A stretch of DNA of 64,000 bases from NCBI RefSeq assembly GCF_900603025.1, contig NZ_LR026975.1:62001-126000 (forward strand), in the 5' to 3' direction. Of the stretch, positions 36,634 to 46,161 are shown one piece after another. A program made the translations under genes and the position numbers. A model generated the notes under the pieces. The model ran no database searches. It had not been told where the DNA came from and worked only from the letters and a program-made list of their open reading frames with translations. Each line of letters opens with the position of its first letter. Position 1 is the stretch's first letter. The stretch comes from Mycolicibacterium hassiacum DSM 44199 (GTDB lineage Bacteria > Actinomycetota > Actinomycetes > Mycobacteriales > Mycobacteriaceae).

Positions 36634-37991
36634 TGGAGGGTCCTGTTCTGGGCGGCCCGCTCGTAGGCGGACAGGTCGATGACGGTGGAATCGGTTGACG
36701 GAGTTGAGGATTGATGCACGGAGCTGTCGGCTTGTTTGATTCGGAGTAGTTGCGCGGCAGCGGCTTTGGCCGCCGGGCCGGGTGGGATGCGTTCCTTGCG
36801 CCGATGCGGGCGCCCGGTGGCCGCGGTGGCCATCGCCGCGGTGTCCAGGGCGATGACATGACCGCTGTCGCGCACCATCACCCCGAGCCCGTCAGCGGCC
36901 ATCCGGTGCCGGGCGACCACGATCCCGGCGGTGGTGGCGATATCGAGGTGCTCACCGCCGACCGGATGCGACACCACCACCTGGGCGGCGGCCAGTTCCG
37001 GGGGCACCGAGTAGCGGTTGCCGCGGTAGGACACCATCGCTTGGCGCGAGGCGGTGCGGGTCTCGGCCACGATCACCGGATACGCCTGCGCCGGCACCGG
37101 CGCCAGGGGCTCCGTTTTGGCCACCACAGCGACCGAGGAGCGGCCGTCGGCGGTGGCCCGCAACCGGGTGTCACCGCGGACCCGGGCGAAGCGATCCAGG
37201 CTGGCCTGGGCCGCCTCGACGGTCAGATCGTCGGCCAGGGTGCGCCACCAGCGTTGCGCGGCGGTGTGGTTGACCTTCTCCACCACGCCCTTGCGGTTGC
37301 CGCGCCGCGGCGGGCAGATCGCCACCGACACCCCGTAGTGTTTGGCCACCCCGGCGAACGACGCGGTCACCCGACCGCTGCCCGGATCGCAGACCGTGGC
37401 CATCCGGTCGAAGCGCCACACCCGGGTCAGACCGCCGAGGCCGCGAGTCACGCGGTCCAAGCCGGCGACCAGATGGGGCTGATCCTCACTCGGCGCCAAG
37501 TTGCCGCGCCACTTCCCGGAATGCGATAGCGAGCCGACCAGCAGGTGCGCGGTCTTGCCCCAGCCCCACGATGCCGGTGGGTCGGGCAGTTCCAGCCAGT
37601 CCCATTGGGTTTCCTCGCCCGGTGGGTGTGGGATGACCGCGTTCGGCCGCCCGGTGGCGGTCCGGCAGGCTTCACAGACCGGGCGCAGGTTCCGGGTGCG
37701 GATGTTGCGGGTCAGGCTCTGATACGACAGCCCGAACCCCAGGTCCTCGAGTTCGTCGAACAGGGTGCGGGCCCATAGGTGCGGGTCCTCGGTCAGCCTC
37801 GCGGTGACGTAGTCGACGAACGGGTCGAAGGGGTCCGGGCCGGGTCGGGCACGCACCCCGGGTGTGCCGTCGCCGGCCAGATACTTGCGGACCGTCTTGC
37901 GGTCGAAACCGGTGTGGCGGGCGATCGCTGAGATCGTCCAACCACGCTTGGCCAGGGCATGTACTTCCACATCGTCCTCCCATGTGAGCAT
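36630..37991 (-). CDS. istA: IS21-family transposase IstA
   Basis: 453 residues, ATG 37991. N-terminal helix-turn-helix (GWTISAIARHTGFDRKTVRK), a DDE core including QWDWLELPDPPASW and GNRKGVVEKVNHT, and the Mu-type beta-barrel C-terminal segment MVSYRGNRYSVPPELA. Appears intact. Confidence 0.9.
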   Translation of the reverse strand: MLTWEDDVEVHALAKRGWTISAIARHTGFDRKTVRKYLAGDGTPGVRARPGPDPFDPFVDYVTARLTEDPHLWARTLFDELEDLGFGLSYQSLTRNIRTRNLRPVCEACRTATGRPNAVIPHPPGEETQWDWLELPDPPASWGWGKTAHLLVGSLSHSGKWRGNLAPSEDQPHLVAGLDRVTRGLGGLTRVWRFDRMATVCDPGSGRVTASFAGVAKHYGVSVAICPPRRGNRKGVVEKVNHTAAQRWWRTLADDLTVEAAQASLDRFARVRGDTRLRATADGRSSVAVVAKTEPLAPVPAQAYPVIVAETRTASRQAMVSYRGNRYSVPPELAAAQVVVSHPVGGEHLDIATTAGIVVARHRMAADGLGVMVRDSGHVIALDTAAMATAATGRPHRRKERIPPGPAAKAAAAQLLRIKQADSSVHQSSTPSTDSTVIDLSAYERAAQNRTLQ

Positions 37992-38129
37992 GAGAAAGCG
38001 GGCCTCCTTCGGGCAGTGCTGCAGGCGTCAGACACCAGCAGCATCGAAGGAGGCCCGCCCTTCTCGGCGGAGCCACACGGGTGGGGAATTTCGATGAGCG
38101 TCAGTGGGGAATTTCAGTGAGCGCGGTCA

Positions 38130-40647
38130 GCTCTGCTGTCCCATGGGACAGCAGATGAGCTTCCCGCAATTGGCCGGATTCGATTCGTACCTTGACCTGC
38201 AATGTCGCTGGGTCAATAGTCGCGTCGGAATAGCGACCATGGGTGATCTTCGGTAGCCACTTCCTCAGGGTCGCAACGAGAATAGGGGTGATGTCGCGGT
38301 GAATCTGTTCCTGAGCGCGTTCGAGAAAGCCACGCGTCAATTCGACAGTTTCCTTGAGCTCTCGGACCTGATCCAACTTGGCTTGAGCTCTGGCTAAAGC
38401 TTCCTCTGCTTCCGAGACGCTCTCGAAGTGTCTTTCAAACTGTTGTAACTCTCCTTCTTGGGTAAGGAGCCGCCTCTCAGTGTCAGCGGCTGCGCGCCGA
38501 AGTTCAGGTAGCCGCTCGTCCGCGACCAACTCCGGGATGCTGGCCAAGGCATTTTCGTCCAGGTCTTGAGCCAACTGCTTTGCTCGCAGGGCGGCGCGGC
38601 CGGCAGAAGCCTCCAACTCTTCGAGAGACTGACCATCGAGAAGACGCTGCAATTCTGTCCATTCATCGCGTTTTGAGTCGAGTTCGGCGAGGCGCTCGCT
38701 GCGGTGGTCGAGCCATCGTTGGAGGGCTTCCGCAGCCTCCACGGGATCATGCGTCTCGGTACCGCATTCTCTGGCTGCCACAATCAACTGTTCGGCCGCC
38801 TGGTCGCGAGACCGCTGATCTTCCAGTATTTTACGTTCAGCCTGTAGGACGACCTGCAGTTCCCGTTCCAGGTCTGCTTTTCGGGAAGCGCGTGCGGCGA
38901 GTTCGGCTCGTTCCCGGCAGGTTCTGCGGTACTCGTCAACTGCTGCGAACAGTGACTCACTATCGGACGCGTTGACGTAATGGCCACGTTCGTTCAGCGC
39001 GGCGGCGAGCATCGAAGCCGCTCGAGTGTTCGCCTCGACCAGTTCCTGATGTAGCTTCTCCCAGTTCGCGCGCTGGCGCTGATACTCGCGTTCCGTCGTC
39101 CGTGCGTCCAGGACCGCGCGCAACGCTTCAGGAGTGGCGGAAACGCCAAGTGCGGTGCAGCGCGCTGCTGCGTGCTGGCGTAGTGCATGAGCCTCCTGGG
39201 CTCGGTGTTGCGCTGCCTGAAGGGCCGCCCGAGCCTCGGCGAACTCACGGTTGGCCTCGGTACTGCTGACGCCGGAACGTTGCAGGACACCATAGACGCC
39301 AACCGCGGTTCCGGCAGCCACGGCGCCAATGCCGGCAAGGATGCCGACCGTGACCAGAAGCAACAGACCGATGGCAGCGAGCGTTGCTCCGATTGCGATA
39401 AAGATGATGGAAGTGCGTTCGCGCTGTTGGGCTCGAGTCACTGCACCTTCGGCTGCTCTGACCCGCTCGGATAACCCAGCGGGAATATCAGGCACACCAA
39501 GTTGAATTGCTTGAATCAGGTCAAACAGCTCTTGGTCGGTTGCCGGAACATCCGGAGCCGAAAACTCGGTTCTCGGAGCAGACCGGCTGTGAGATTCGAG
39601 CTGTATTTGCGCCTCTCTGGCAGCCTTCTCGGCTTGAATGACACGGTTGTGTGGTTCGGTATCCCCTTCGGGGTGGTCTGGTAAGGCCCGGATTTCGTTG
39701 AGTATCTGCTCGCTTGTCCGCTGGGGTGGCGGAGACACAGGTGGGCATGAACGCCACGTCGCCAACGCTCCGGTGACCTGACTCGCCAGGTCATCGTCTT
39801 CGAGAGCTGACGGTGGTTCTACGCCGCCAAGCCTTTCGTGAATCTCCTTTGCGCGTGACGTCGCGCGACTGAGCTCGAGTGCTTCGTCTCTTGCGGACGC
39901 CGCTTCGTGCAAGCGAACCGCCTGTTTCGCCTCTGCTAGCCTTTGCCGCAACTCGCTGATCTGTGCGAGACGATTCGTGTACTCGTCATGAACGCTCTTT
40001 GCTTTCTCGAGTGCGTTCTGGGCTGTCTCGACGCTGATCCATGCCTGGCGAAGCGGCTTGGTCGAGTTGGTCCGATCAGCGCCTATGCGCTCGCGCGCGA
40101 AGTTGTTGAGGCGTGCAATTGCCTTCGCCGCGGTTCCCGCACCGCCAGCCGTCGCCGCAGCGCGCTGGAGATGATCCTGTAGTGCGTCGGCATCCTCGGT
40201 TACTTGGAGAATCTGCCCTTGCTTGATGCATGCGGTGGCAAGGAAAGACGATCGGTCCAGGCCGAGCCATTTCGATGCATCTGGCGTGCCGTCGTTCATT
40301 ACTTCAGCGGATACATCGCGTCCGAGCGTGATATCGAAAGCATGGCAGTCGACCCTGTTGGCAAGGTCTTGGCGCATTTCGATCACTCGGTCGTCGTCGA
40401 GGCGGAGTGTCGCGCTGACAAGCCACCTGTCATCTCCCCATGGTCTGTGACGACGAGCAAATTCCTGTTCTGCTCTTGAGGACCCTCTTCTTCGGCGCAT
40501 TCCGCATAACGCAGCGAAAATGGCTGCATGCCAAGAGGACTTGCCCGACTCGTTGTCGCCGACGATGACTGTCATCCCGTCGGCGAATTCGAGAGTTTCT
40601 CCACGAAACGGCCCGAAAGCATGGGCCGTCACAGAACTGATCCGCAC
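38130..40647 (-). pseudogene. YhaN-like (SbcC/Rad50-type) ATPase, 5' part, disrupted by IS21
   Basis: GTG start at 40647, overlapping the yhaO stop by one base. N-terminal ATPase half with Walker A VGDNESGKSS (29-38) and signature-like KQGQILQV. Long coiled coils follow. In the middle, in place of a zinc hook, come two hydrophobic stretches (IIFIAIGATLAAIGLLLLVT and ILAGIGAVAAGTAVGVYGVL, about residues 410-460), which look like a membrane hairpin as in YhaN. The frame reaches LLSHGTAE and then enters the IS21 end, finishing artificially at 38101. The missing Walker B part is at 35450-35714. Reconstructed length is about 925 residues. Without Walker B it should be inactive. Confidence 0.85.
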
Positions 40648-41759
40648 TAGAGAATCTCCAATTCATCGATTCGATCATCGAGCGCTCGGAGTCCGGCTCG
40701 CAATACTCGACCGCGCTGCTCTTCGGTGAGCGAATCCGAATTCAACACGTCGCGGACGAACTGTCCTCGTACAGTCGGTTCATTCTTGAGCTGGTCGAGA
40801 TCGTATGTCGGGGCGATCGAGATGTTGCCGAGTCGAATTACCCACTCGTCCAGGTGGTCGGGCCGTAGCTTCTTCAGATCGGTCAAGCGGAGATCGATTT
40901 CTGGATCGAGTTCGCCCTCCAGAGTCACTCGGACTGCGCCACGAAGGTCATGGGTTTCCTGTTTGATTCTTTCGAGCACGTCTGAGTTGTGCTTCGCGCC
41001 AGTGATATTGATTCGGACGTCGTTGACTTCAGATCGTGCGACGAGTAGTCGTGTGCGGGTAATGGTGCCGTCGTCGCAGATTTCGACAAGTACAGCTGAA
41101 CCTTTCCAAGTCTCGCCGAAGCTCAGTGGATCGGGGTTCCCTGGGTAAGTGTGGTAGTCGTGGTCAGCGGGTCTATGGAAATGGCCCAAGAGAGCGTGGT
41201 GTAAGCCGGCTTCGCGGATCTGTTCAGCGAAAAACGGCGCATGGGGTAGCTTTTCGTTGCCTTGAAAACCGAGATCGCCGTGTTCGGAGCCGTGGAAAAG
41301 TCCAATGTGGATTCCGCCGCGGTCGACACGAAACCCGTCCAGAAATCCTGGGGTGTTCGCGGGTGCGCAGTGAGCGGCTCCCCAGAGGGTGATCCCGTCG
41401 GTCAACGGCACGGCGGTGAGTGTCGGGGTCGTAAAGACACGCACGTTGTCGGACCAGTCAGCCTGGCTGTAGAGACTCTGGGGTCCGTACCAGTCATGGT
41501 TGCCTGGTGCGAGGAATACGCGGATCGGTGAGAGTTCAGCGAACGTCGACTGCAGGAAGTCGCGGGTATGCGGCGTGAACCGATCGTGCTCGTAGAGGTC
41601 TCCACCGCAAGTCAAGGCATCGACCTGGTGCCGGTCGGCGAGCCGACAGATCTCCTTGAGTGTTTCCTCTAGTGCGCGACGGCGATGCCTCGCGTAGCTC
41701 GGGTCGGCCCATCGAAATGAGGTATCGAGATGGAGGTCCGCGAAATGCAGCAGCTTCAT
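40647..41759 (-). CDS. YhaO-like (SbcD/Mre11-type) DNA exonuclease
   Basis: 370 residues from ATG 41759, with a GGGGGAGAGA ribosome site. Calcineurin-like metallophosphoesterase with HFADLHLDTSF, CGGDLYEHDRF, APGNHDWYG, LFHGSEHGD and LGHFHRPADHDYH, the complete set of metal ligands of Mre11/SbcD. The C-terminal capping and DNA-binding part is short, as in YhaO. It forms an operon with the YhaN-like ATPase (one-base overlap). The pair should process DNA ends; its promoter at 41882-41904 is of the DNA-damage type. Confidence 0.85.
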   Translation of the reverse strand: MKLLHFADLHLDTSFRWADPSYARHRRRALEETLKEICRLADRHQVDALTCGGDLYEHDRFTPHTRDFLQSTFAELSPIRVFLAPGNHDWYGPQSLYSQADWSDNVRVFTTPTLTAVPLTDGITLWGAAHCAPANTPGFLDGFRVDRGGIHIGLFHGSEHGDLGFQGNEKLPHAPFFAEQIREAGLHHALLGHFHRPADHDYHTYPGNPDPLSFGETWKGSAVLVEICDDGTITRTRLLVARSEVNDVRINITGAKHNSDVLERIKQETHDLRGAVRVTLEGELDPEIDLRLTDLKKLRPDHLDEWVIRLGNISIAPTYDLDQLKNEPTVRGQFVRDVLNSDSLTEEQRGRVLRAGLRALDDRIDELEIL

Positions 41760-41881
41760 GACACGCTCTCTCCCCCCAGGTGCCCATCCGCGTCGGATAG
41801 GCGAGGACTTAACCTTGCCGCTTCCCCCGGCGCGCACACATGGCGACCGACCGGAAGTTTGCTGACTTCGTTCGGCCTCGG

Positions 41882-41904
41882 ATTATAGGTAGGAGTTCCG
41901 ACAA
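41882..41904 (-). promoter_or_regulatory. RecA-NDp / PafBC-type promoter of yhaO-yhaN
   Basis: On the minus strand: TTGTCGGAA (41904-41896), eight bases, TATAAT (41887-41882). The core TTGTCR and spacing are exact, the last two lower-weight bases differ, and the -10 is a perfect TATAAT. The predicted start is near 41875, about 115 bases before the yhaO ATG. Confidence 0.65.
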
Positions 41905-42042
41905 GGACCTGATTGTTCTTCGAAGAGATGCGAAAGGCCCAGGTAGCTGAGTCGTCGGGCGTGAGTCCTGGAGCCTGAGGTCGGTGGCTGCGGAATTCTC
42001 GTGCGGGGCTATCCAGCTTGCGCACCGCGGTACGTTCGCACC

Positions 42043-42597
42043 GTGGCGGAACGAGACCAGGGTCGGTGGGATGGGCGTTACCTCGGACGATCTGCTCCTG
42101 ATCCGGCCGAGGTTGGGTTGCCGGCTGTCTTTGTGCCGTTCGAAGGCGAGTTTCCGACGTGTGGCCGCGCACTGGACCTCGCCTGCGGGAGCGGCGAGTT
42201 CAGCGTGTGGCTGGCCCGCCGCGGCGTCGACGTAGTCGGCGTCGACATCTCACCGACTGCCATCGCGCAGGCCCGCGAGCTCGCCGCAGCGAGCGGTGTC
42301 AGCGACAGAAGTCGCTTCGAGGTGGTCGATCTGGACACCGGCCTCCCCGCCGGCCCGCCCGCGGACGTCATCGTCTGCCACCTGTTCCGCGACCCCCGGC
42401 TCTACACGCCGATCATCGAGCGGCTGGCGCCCGGCGGGCTGCTGGCGATCGCCGTGCTCAGCGTCGTCGGCGCCGCGCCGGGGCGGTTCCGCGCCGCACC
42501 CGGTGAGCTCACAACCGCATTCGGCGAGCTGCAGGTCATCGCCTCGGGGGAGGGCGACGGTCTGGCATGGCTGCTCGGCCGTCGGCCCGGGTCCTAG
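42043..42597 (+). CDS. SAM-dependent methyltransferase (class I)
   Basis: 184 residues from GTG 42043 (MAERDQGRWDGRYLGRSAP). Rossmann methyltransferase with motif I LDLACGSGEFSVWLARRG, motif II VVGVDIS and post-motifs VIVCHLFRD and LAPGGLLAIAVLSVVG. It resembles small tellurite-resistance/thiopurine-type methyltransferases; the substrate is unknown. The TACGTT six bases before GTG may be a -10 box of a leaderless transcript. Its 5' 128 bases differ from the truncated copy at 35029, while the next 198 bases are nearly identical. Confidence 0.8.
   Translation: MAERDQGRWDGRYLGRSAPDPAEVGLPAVFVPFEGEFPTCGRALDLACGSGEFSVWLARRGVDVVGVDISPTAIAQARELAAASGVSDRSRFEVVDLDTGLPAGPPADVIVCHLFRDPRLYTPIIERLAPGGLLAIAVLSVVGAAPGRFRAAPGELTTAFGELQVIASGEGDGLAWLLGRRPGS
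42171..42368 (+). repeat. 198-bp direct repeat, right copy
   Basis: See the copy at 35157-35354; one mismatch. Confidence 0.9.
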
Positions 42598-42799
42598 CGT
42601 CGGCGGAGACGCATGGCGATCGTCTGCGGAGAGCTCGCCCGAGAGCTCATGTGAGGCGATGCACCGCAGGGTGGCGAGGATCGTCACCACCCGGGCTACC
42701 GGCGTTATCCCGAGCCGCACCGGCGAGTCCTGTCTGCGACAAGAGTCGCTCCGAGGCGGGCAATTCAGGAAGCGGCCCCCACCCGGCGACGTGCGGCAC

Positions 42800-43345
42800 T
42801 CACGCCCGCACGATCGGCCAGAACAGGTCGAACAGCCGCTCCTCCCAGCCCTCGGCGACCTCCCCGGTGCGGGCCCGCTCGGCGGTGTGGGCGCCGACGA
42901 TCGCGTCGACCAAGGTCGCGTCGTCGATGTCGGCGCGGAACACCCCCTCGGCCTTGGCCGCGTCGATCACCGCCTCCAACTCGGCGCGCTGGCCGACAAG
43001 GATCTGCCGGAACACCTCGGTGAAGTCGGGGTCCTCATCGGTGAGCATCGCCGCGAAACCGCCGAACCCGATCCCGACCTCGATGGCTTTGACCGCCTCC
43101 CGGATCAGCCAGCGCAGCCGGTCGGCCGGCTCGGCGTGCTCGGCCAGCGGCTCGGGCGCGGTCACGCGGGTCAGCGCATCCGAGAGCATGTCGCGCCGGT
43201 GGCGATGCCGCCGGTAGATCGTCGTCTTCGCGATGCCCGACCGCGCCGCCACCGCCTCGACGGTCACCGACCGCGGCCCCTTGCTGCGCAACAGCGACAG
43301 GGTGGCGTCGGCGATCCCGTGGTCGACCTCACTACGCGGCGGCAT
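42800..43345 (-). CDS. TetR-family regulator
   Basis: 181 residues, ATG 43345. The N-terminal helix-turn-helix is DATLSLLRSKGPRSVTVEAV, then AARSGIAKTTIYRRHRHRRD; the C-terminal domain is of the TetR_C type with GFAAMLTDEDPDFTEVFR. Divergent from the membrane protein gene at 43443, with a palindromic operator candidate between them, so it probably represses both. Confidence 0.85.
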   Translation of the reverse strand: MPPRSEVDHGIADATLSLLRSKGPRSVTVEAVAARSGIAKTTIYRRHRHRRDMLSDALTRVTAPEPLAEHAEPADRLRWLIREAVKAIEVGIGFGGFAAMLTDEDPDFTEVFRQILVGQRAELEAVIDAAKAEGVFRADIDDATLVDAIVGAHTAERARTGEVAEGWEERLFDLFWPIVRA

Positions 43346-43399
43346 CGGACCTCCCTACCTGCGCGGGAATAAACACGACCGCAGAGACGCTACACTAAA

Positions 43400-43411
43400 C
43401 GTAGCGCTACG
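43400..43411. promoter_or_regulatory. Palindromic operator candidate
   Basis: CGTAGCGCTACG is a perfect 12-base palindrome, with further CGTAGCG and CGCTAC half sites at 43388-43430, midway between the divergent tetR and membrane protein genes. It is a likely site for the adjacent TetR. Confidence 0.55.
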
Positions 43412-43442
43412 ATACGCGTAGCGTTTCGCTCAATGGTGAGAG

Positions 43443-43841
43443 GTGAGTGCCGTGAAGAAGGTGCTGGCGCGGATGTCGATGACGAACCTTGGTTACGTCT
43501 GCCTGTTGATGTCGGTCGCGGCGCTCGGGATCTTTGTCTACGCCCTGGCCGTCCAGAGCCCAGCTGCCGCGCTCCTGGGAGCAGCCCTGTTCGTCCTGAT
43601 GACGAGCGCAGTGGTCGGGTTCCGTGTCGGGGCGAGGGTGCGGGCGCGGATGAACGAGAGCGATATCGACCTCCCCAGCGAGAACATCTGGGCCCGGCCG
43701 CTGCGGCGGGAACAGATCGACCGCTACCTGGCGCGCTACCGCAACACCCGGGACAAGCACGAGCACATGCTGCAGACCGTCACGACTCCAGGTGCCTCTG
43801 CGCACGACGTGCAGCAGGCGATGGAGAAGCACGCGGCCTGA
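43443..43841 (+). CDS. Small two-helix membrane protein
   Basis: 132 residues, GTG start. Two membrane segments (17-36 LGYVCLLMSVAALGIFVYAL and 40-62) precede a charged cytoplasmic tail with REQIDRYLARYRNTRDKHEH. No named family recognised. Probably controlled by the divergent TetR, a layout often used for TetR-regulated exporters or their accessory proteins, although this protein is too small to be a transporter itself. Confidence 0.65.
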   Translation: MSAVKKVLARMSMTNLGYVCLLMSVAALGIFVYALAVQSPAAALLGAALFVLMTSAVVGFRVGARVRARMNESDIDLPSENIWARPLRREQIDRYLARYRNTRDKHEHMLQTVTTPGASAHDVQQAMEKHAA

Positions 43842-44381
43842 GCCGGCGGATTCAACCCCGACACGGGGCGGCACGACAACCGGTCGGGCCGCCCGTCGGT
43901 TTTCCGGCCGGGCGCGCCCGTACCTCATCCTCGCGCTGCTGCATGCCGATCGCCAAGCTCGGGCTAGTTGCGCGTTTCGACGCCGCCGCGCTGAGCCCGG
44001 AGCTTACCGGGGCGCCCCAGCCGGTTTGAGTGCCGAACACGCCCCATCGATACTGACACCGATGTGTCCGACGAGAACACGCCGTCTCCTAGCATCCGTT
44101 CCAGATCTTCGACTTGCATTGCCATGACATGGCTAATAGACGTGGAGCGTGACGTCGGCGGTATTGCGGAGCCGGTCGAGGCTTGGAGTTCAACGATTTC
44201 ACAGTCTTCGCAGTCCGTCGTGACCGGTACTGTGGGCCGCCACCCGTTGGTGGAACCACGGTGCAGCAGGGGATTCTTCTACACGCCACCCCGGAGGAAG
44301 GCGCGTTGGATCGACAACAATATGCGGTAGTAGGCTTTCGAAGCGCCGTCATGCAGAAGGGAACGCGCTGAGATAGCCGTT
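43842..44381. other. Intergenic, no supported gene
   Basis: 540 bases. A short open frame at 44183-44371 (TTG start, MEFNDFTVFAVRRDRYCGPP) looks weakly protein-like, and the segment 44090-44370 is lower in GC than its flanks, so a decayed gene is possible. No repeat or RNA gene recognised. Confidence 0.35.
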
Positions 44382-45434
44382 CTACAGCCGCGACTCGATA
44401 CCCGTCGTCCGAAACCGACTGCGGTACATACCCGGTGACACCCCGAGCGCACGGCGGAACGTCCGCCGCATTGTGTCGGCCGACCCGAACCCGGCCCGCC
44501 GCGCCACCGTCTCCTGGCTGTGATCCCCCGTCGCCAGAAGCACTTTCGCCGCCTCCAGCCGGGCCTGCTCGACGAACCGCGCCGGGGTCATCCCGACCTG
44601 GGTGCGGAACATGCGCACCAGATGCCGCTCGCTGACCGCGGCGCGCGCCGCCATCGCGGCCAGGGAATGATCGGCGGCCGGATCGGCGATCACCGAGTCC
44701 AGGATCGCGCGCAGGCTCCGCGACACCGGTGCCGCCGACTCCGTCCACACACTGAACTGCGCCTGACCGCCCGGCCGCTGCAGAAACACCACCATCCAGC
44801 GCGCCACCCGCCGCGCCACGTCGGTGCCGTAGTCGCTTTCCACCAGCGCCAGCCCCAGGTCGATCCCGGCGCTGATCCCCGCCCCGGTGATGAACGGACC
44901 GTCCTGCACGAACAGGGCATCCGGCTGCACCGAGATCTGCGGGTATTCGTGAGCCAGCTGCTGACAGTGCGCCCAGTGGGTGGTGGCGCGCCGCCCGTCG
45001 AGCAGCCCCAGCCGGGCCAGGATGAACGCCCCGGTGCACACCGACGCCACCCGCCGCGCCCGCGGCGCCAGCTCGCGCACCAGTTCCAACGCCGCCGGCA
45101 CCACATCGGGGGTCTGCTCCTCGGGGATGTCGTGATGGCCCGGGGTGAAGGTGAAGTCCGGCGGCACCCCGCCCGGCACGATCAGCGTGTCGATCCGCTG
45201 CGGCACATCCTCCAGCGGGGTGTCGATGTTGAGCGTGACGAACGAGGTGGTGTTGACCGGTTTGCCGTCGACCGACGCCAGCACCACCCGGTAGTGGGCG
45301 CCGAAGTCGTTGGCGCGGGCGAAGATTTCCAACGGCGCGGCGACGTCCTGCAGGGTGACCTTGTCGTAGAGCGCGAACACCACCGTCCTCGCCGCCGTCG
45401 CCGCCGGCTGTGCCCTGTGCTTCGCGATCGCCAT
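44382..45434 (-). CDS. GlxA-type regulator (DJ-1/PfpI plus AraC domains)
   Basis: 350 residues. The N-terminal DJ-1/PfpI-like domain (15-200) carries the nucleophile-elbow region ASVCTGAFILARLGLLDG. The C-terminal AraC double helix-turn-helix (245-340) has AARAAVSERHLVRMFRTQVG and ETVARRAGFGSADTMRRTFR. It is divergent from the nitrile hydratase operon 200 bases away, so it is a good candidate for its regulator (inference). Such proteins sense small nitrogen or amide-like compounds in some relatives. Confidence 0.85.
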   Translation of the reverse strand: MAIAKHRAQPAATAARTVVFALYDKVTLQDVAAPLEIFARANDFGAHYRVVLASVDGKPVNTTSFVTLNIDTPLEDVPQRIDTLIVPGGVPPDFTFTPGHHDIPEEQTPDVVPAALELVRELAPRARRVASVCTGAFILARLGLLDGRRATTHWAHCQQLAHEYPQISVQPDALFVQDGPFITGAGISAGIDLGLALVESDYGTDVARRVARWMVVFLQRPGGQAQFSVWTESAAPVSRSLRAILDSVIADPAADHSLAAMAARAAVSERHLVRMFRTQVGMTPARFVEQARLEAAKVLLATGDHSQETVARRAGFGSADTMRRTFRRALGVSPGMYRSRFRTTGIESRL

Positions 45435-45639
45435 GTCGCCGGCCTCTCGTCGGACGTGGTGACGATGACGCCAAGTTAGCCCGCAGCTGTTACAGCCGCG
45501 TTGCGGCGGCCGCGAGGTCCGGAAACACCCGACTTATGTCCGGAGCTGACGGACCCCGAAATTCTAGCGTTACGCAGGCGAAACATGCTGCACCGACGCT
45601 GATTTCCATCGCAACATCCACGTCTGTCGAAGGTGAGTC

Positions 45640-46161
45640 ATGGACGAACGGACAGCGCTGACGCTCAGCATCGGCGTCCTCGGCGGGATCGCGGTCGCGT
45701 TCACCGCCGAGATCATCACCGTGCCCATCTGGGTGGTGTTCCTGGCCTGGGCGTCGTTCTTCTTCGTCGGCGGCGGCACGGCCGGCTGGATCCGGTCGGT
45801 GTCGTCGAACCTGGTCGGCGTCGTCATCGCGTCGGCCAGCCTCTACGCCGCCGACCTGATGGGCGGCGGGCTGCTCGCCACCGCGGTCGCCGTCGGTGTC
45901 GGCAGCGCCCTGATGGTGCAGGCCTCCTGGGTGCCGCTGCTGTCGACCACCCCGGCCGTCGTCGTCGGTTTCGCCTCCACCGTCTCCACGGTTGCGGGCA
46001 CCGGCAACACCATCACCGTCACCACCATCTCGCACCCGGGTCTGGTCGCCGCCACGGCCTGCCTCCTCGGCGCCTCGTTCGGGCTGCTCTCGGAGTACGT
46101 GGCCGCAGCCATGACCAAGAAACCCGCCACCACCGACGCCCCGGAAGGAACCCCGGCCTGA
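45640..46161 (+). CDS. DUF1097 membrane protein
   Basis: 173 residues, ATG 45640 after GAAGGTGAG. Five hydrophobic segments, including IAVAFTAEIITVPIWVVFLA and AVVVGFASTVSTVAGTGNTI, match the DUF1097 inner-membrane family. First gene of the nitrile hydratase operon; its stop overlaps the beta-subunit ATG by one base (TGATG). It might be a channel for nitrile, amide or a metal, but this is a guess from position. Confidence 0.75.
   Translation: MDERTALTLSIGVLGGIAVAFTAEIITVPIWVVFLAWASFFFVGGGTAGWIRSVSSNLVGVVIASASLYAADLMGGGLLATAVAVGVGSALMVQASWVPLLSTTPAVVVGFASTVSTVAGTGNTITVTTISHPGLVAATACLLGASFGLLSEYVAAAMTKKPATTDAPEGTPA

Larger units (their letters stand above)
35715..38129 (-). mobile_element. IS21-family element
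   Basis: 2415 bases with related ends (GCGCTCATCGAAAGTCCCC on the left, complement of GCGCTCACTGAAATTCCCC on the right). It is flanked by a 5-base target duplication GCTCT (35710-35714 and 38130-38134), typical of IS21. It carries istA and istB and disrupts the YhaN-like ATPase gene. Confidence 0.9.

Noticed and set aside
43433..44029. 198-codon plus-strand frame overlapping the small membrane protein
   Set aside because: Out of frame with the clear two-helix protein at 43443-43841; composition-driven.
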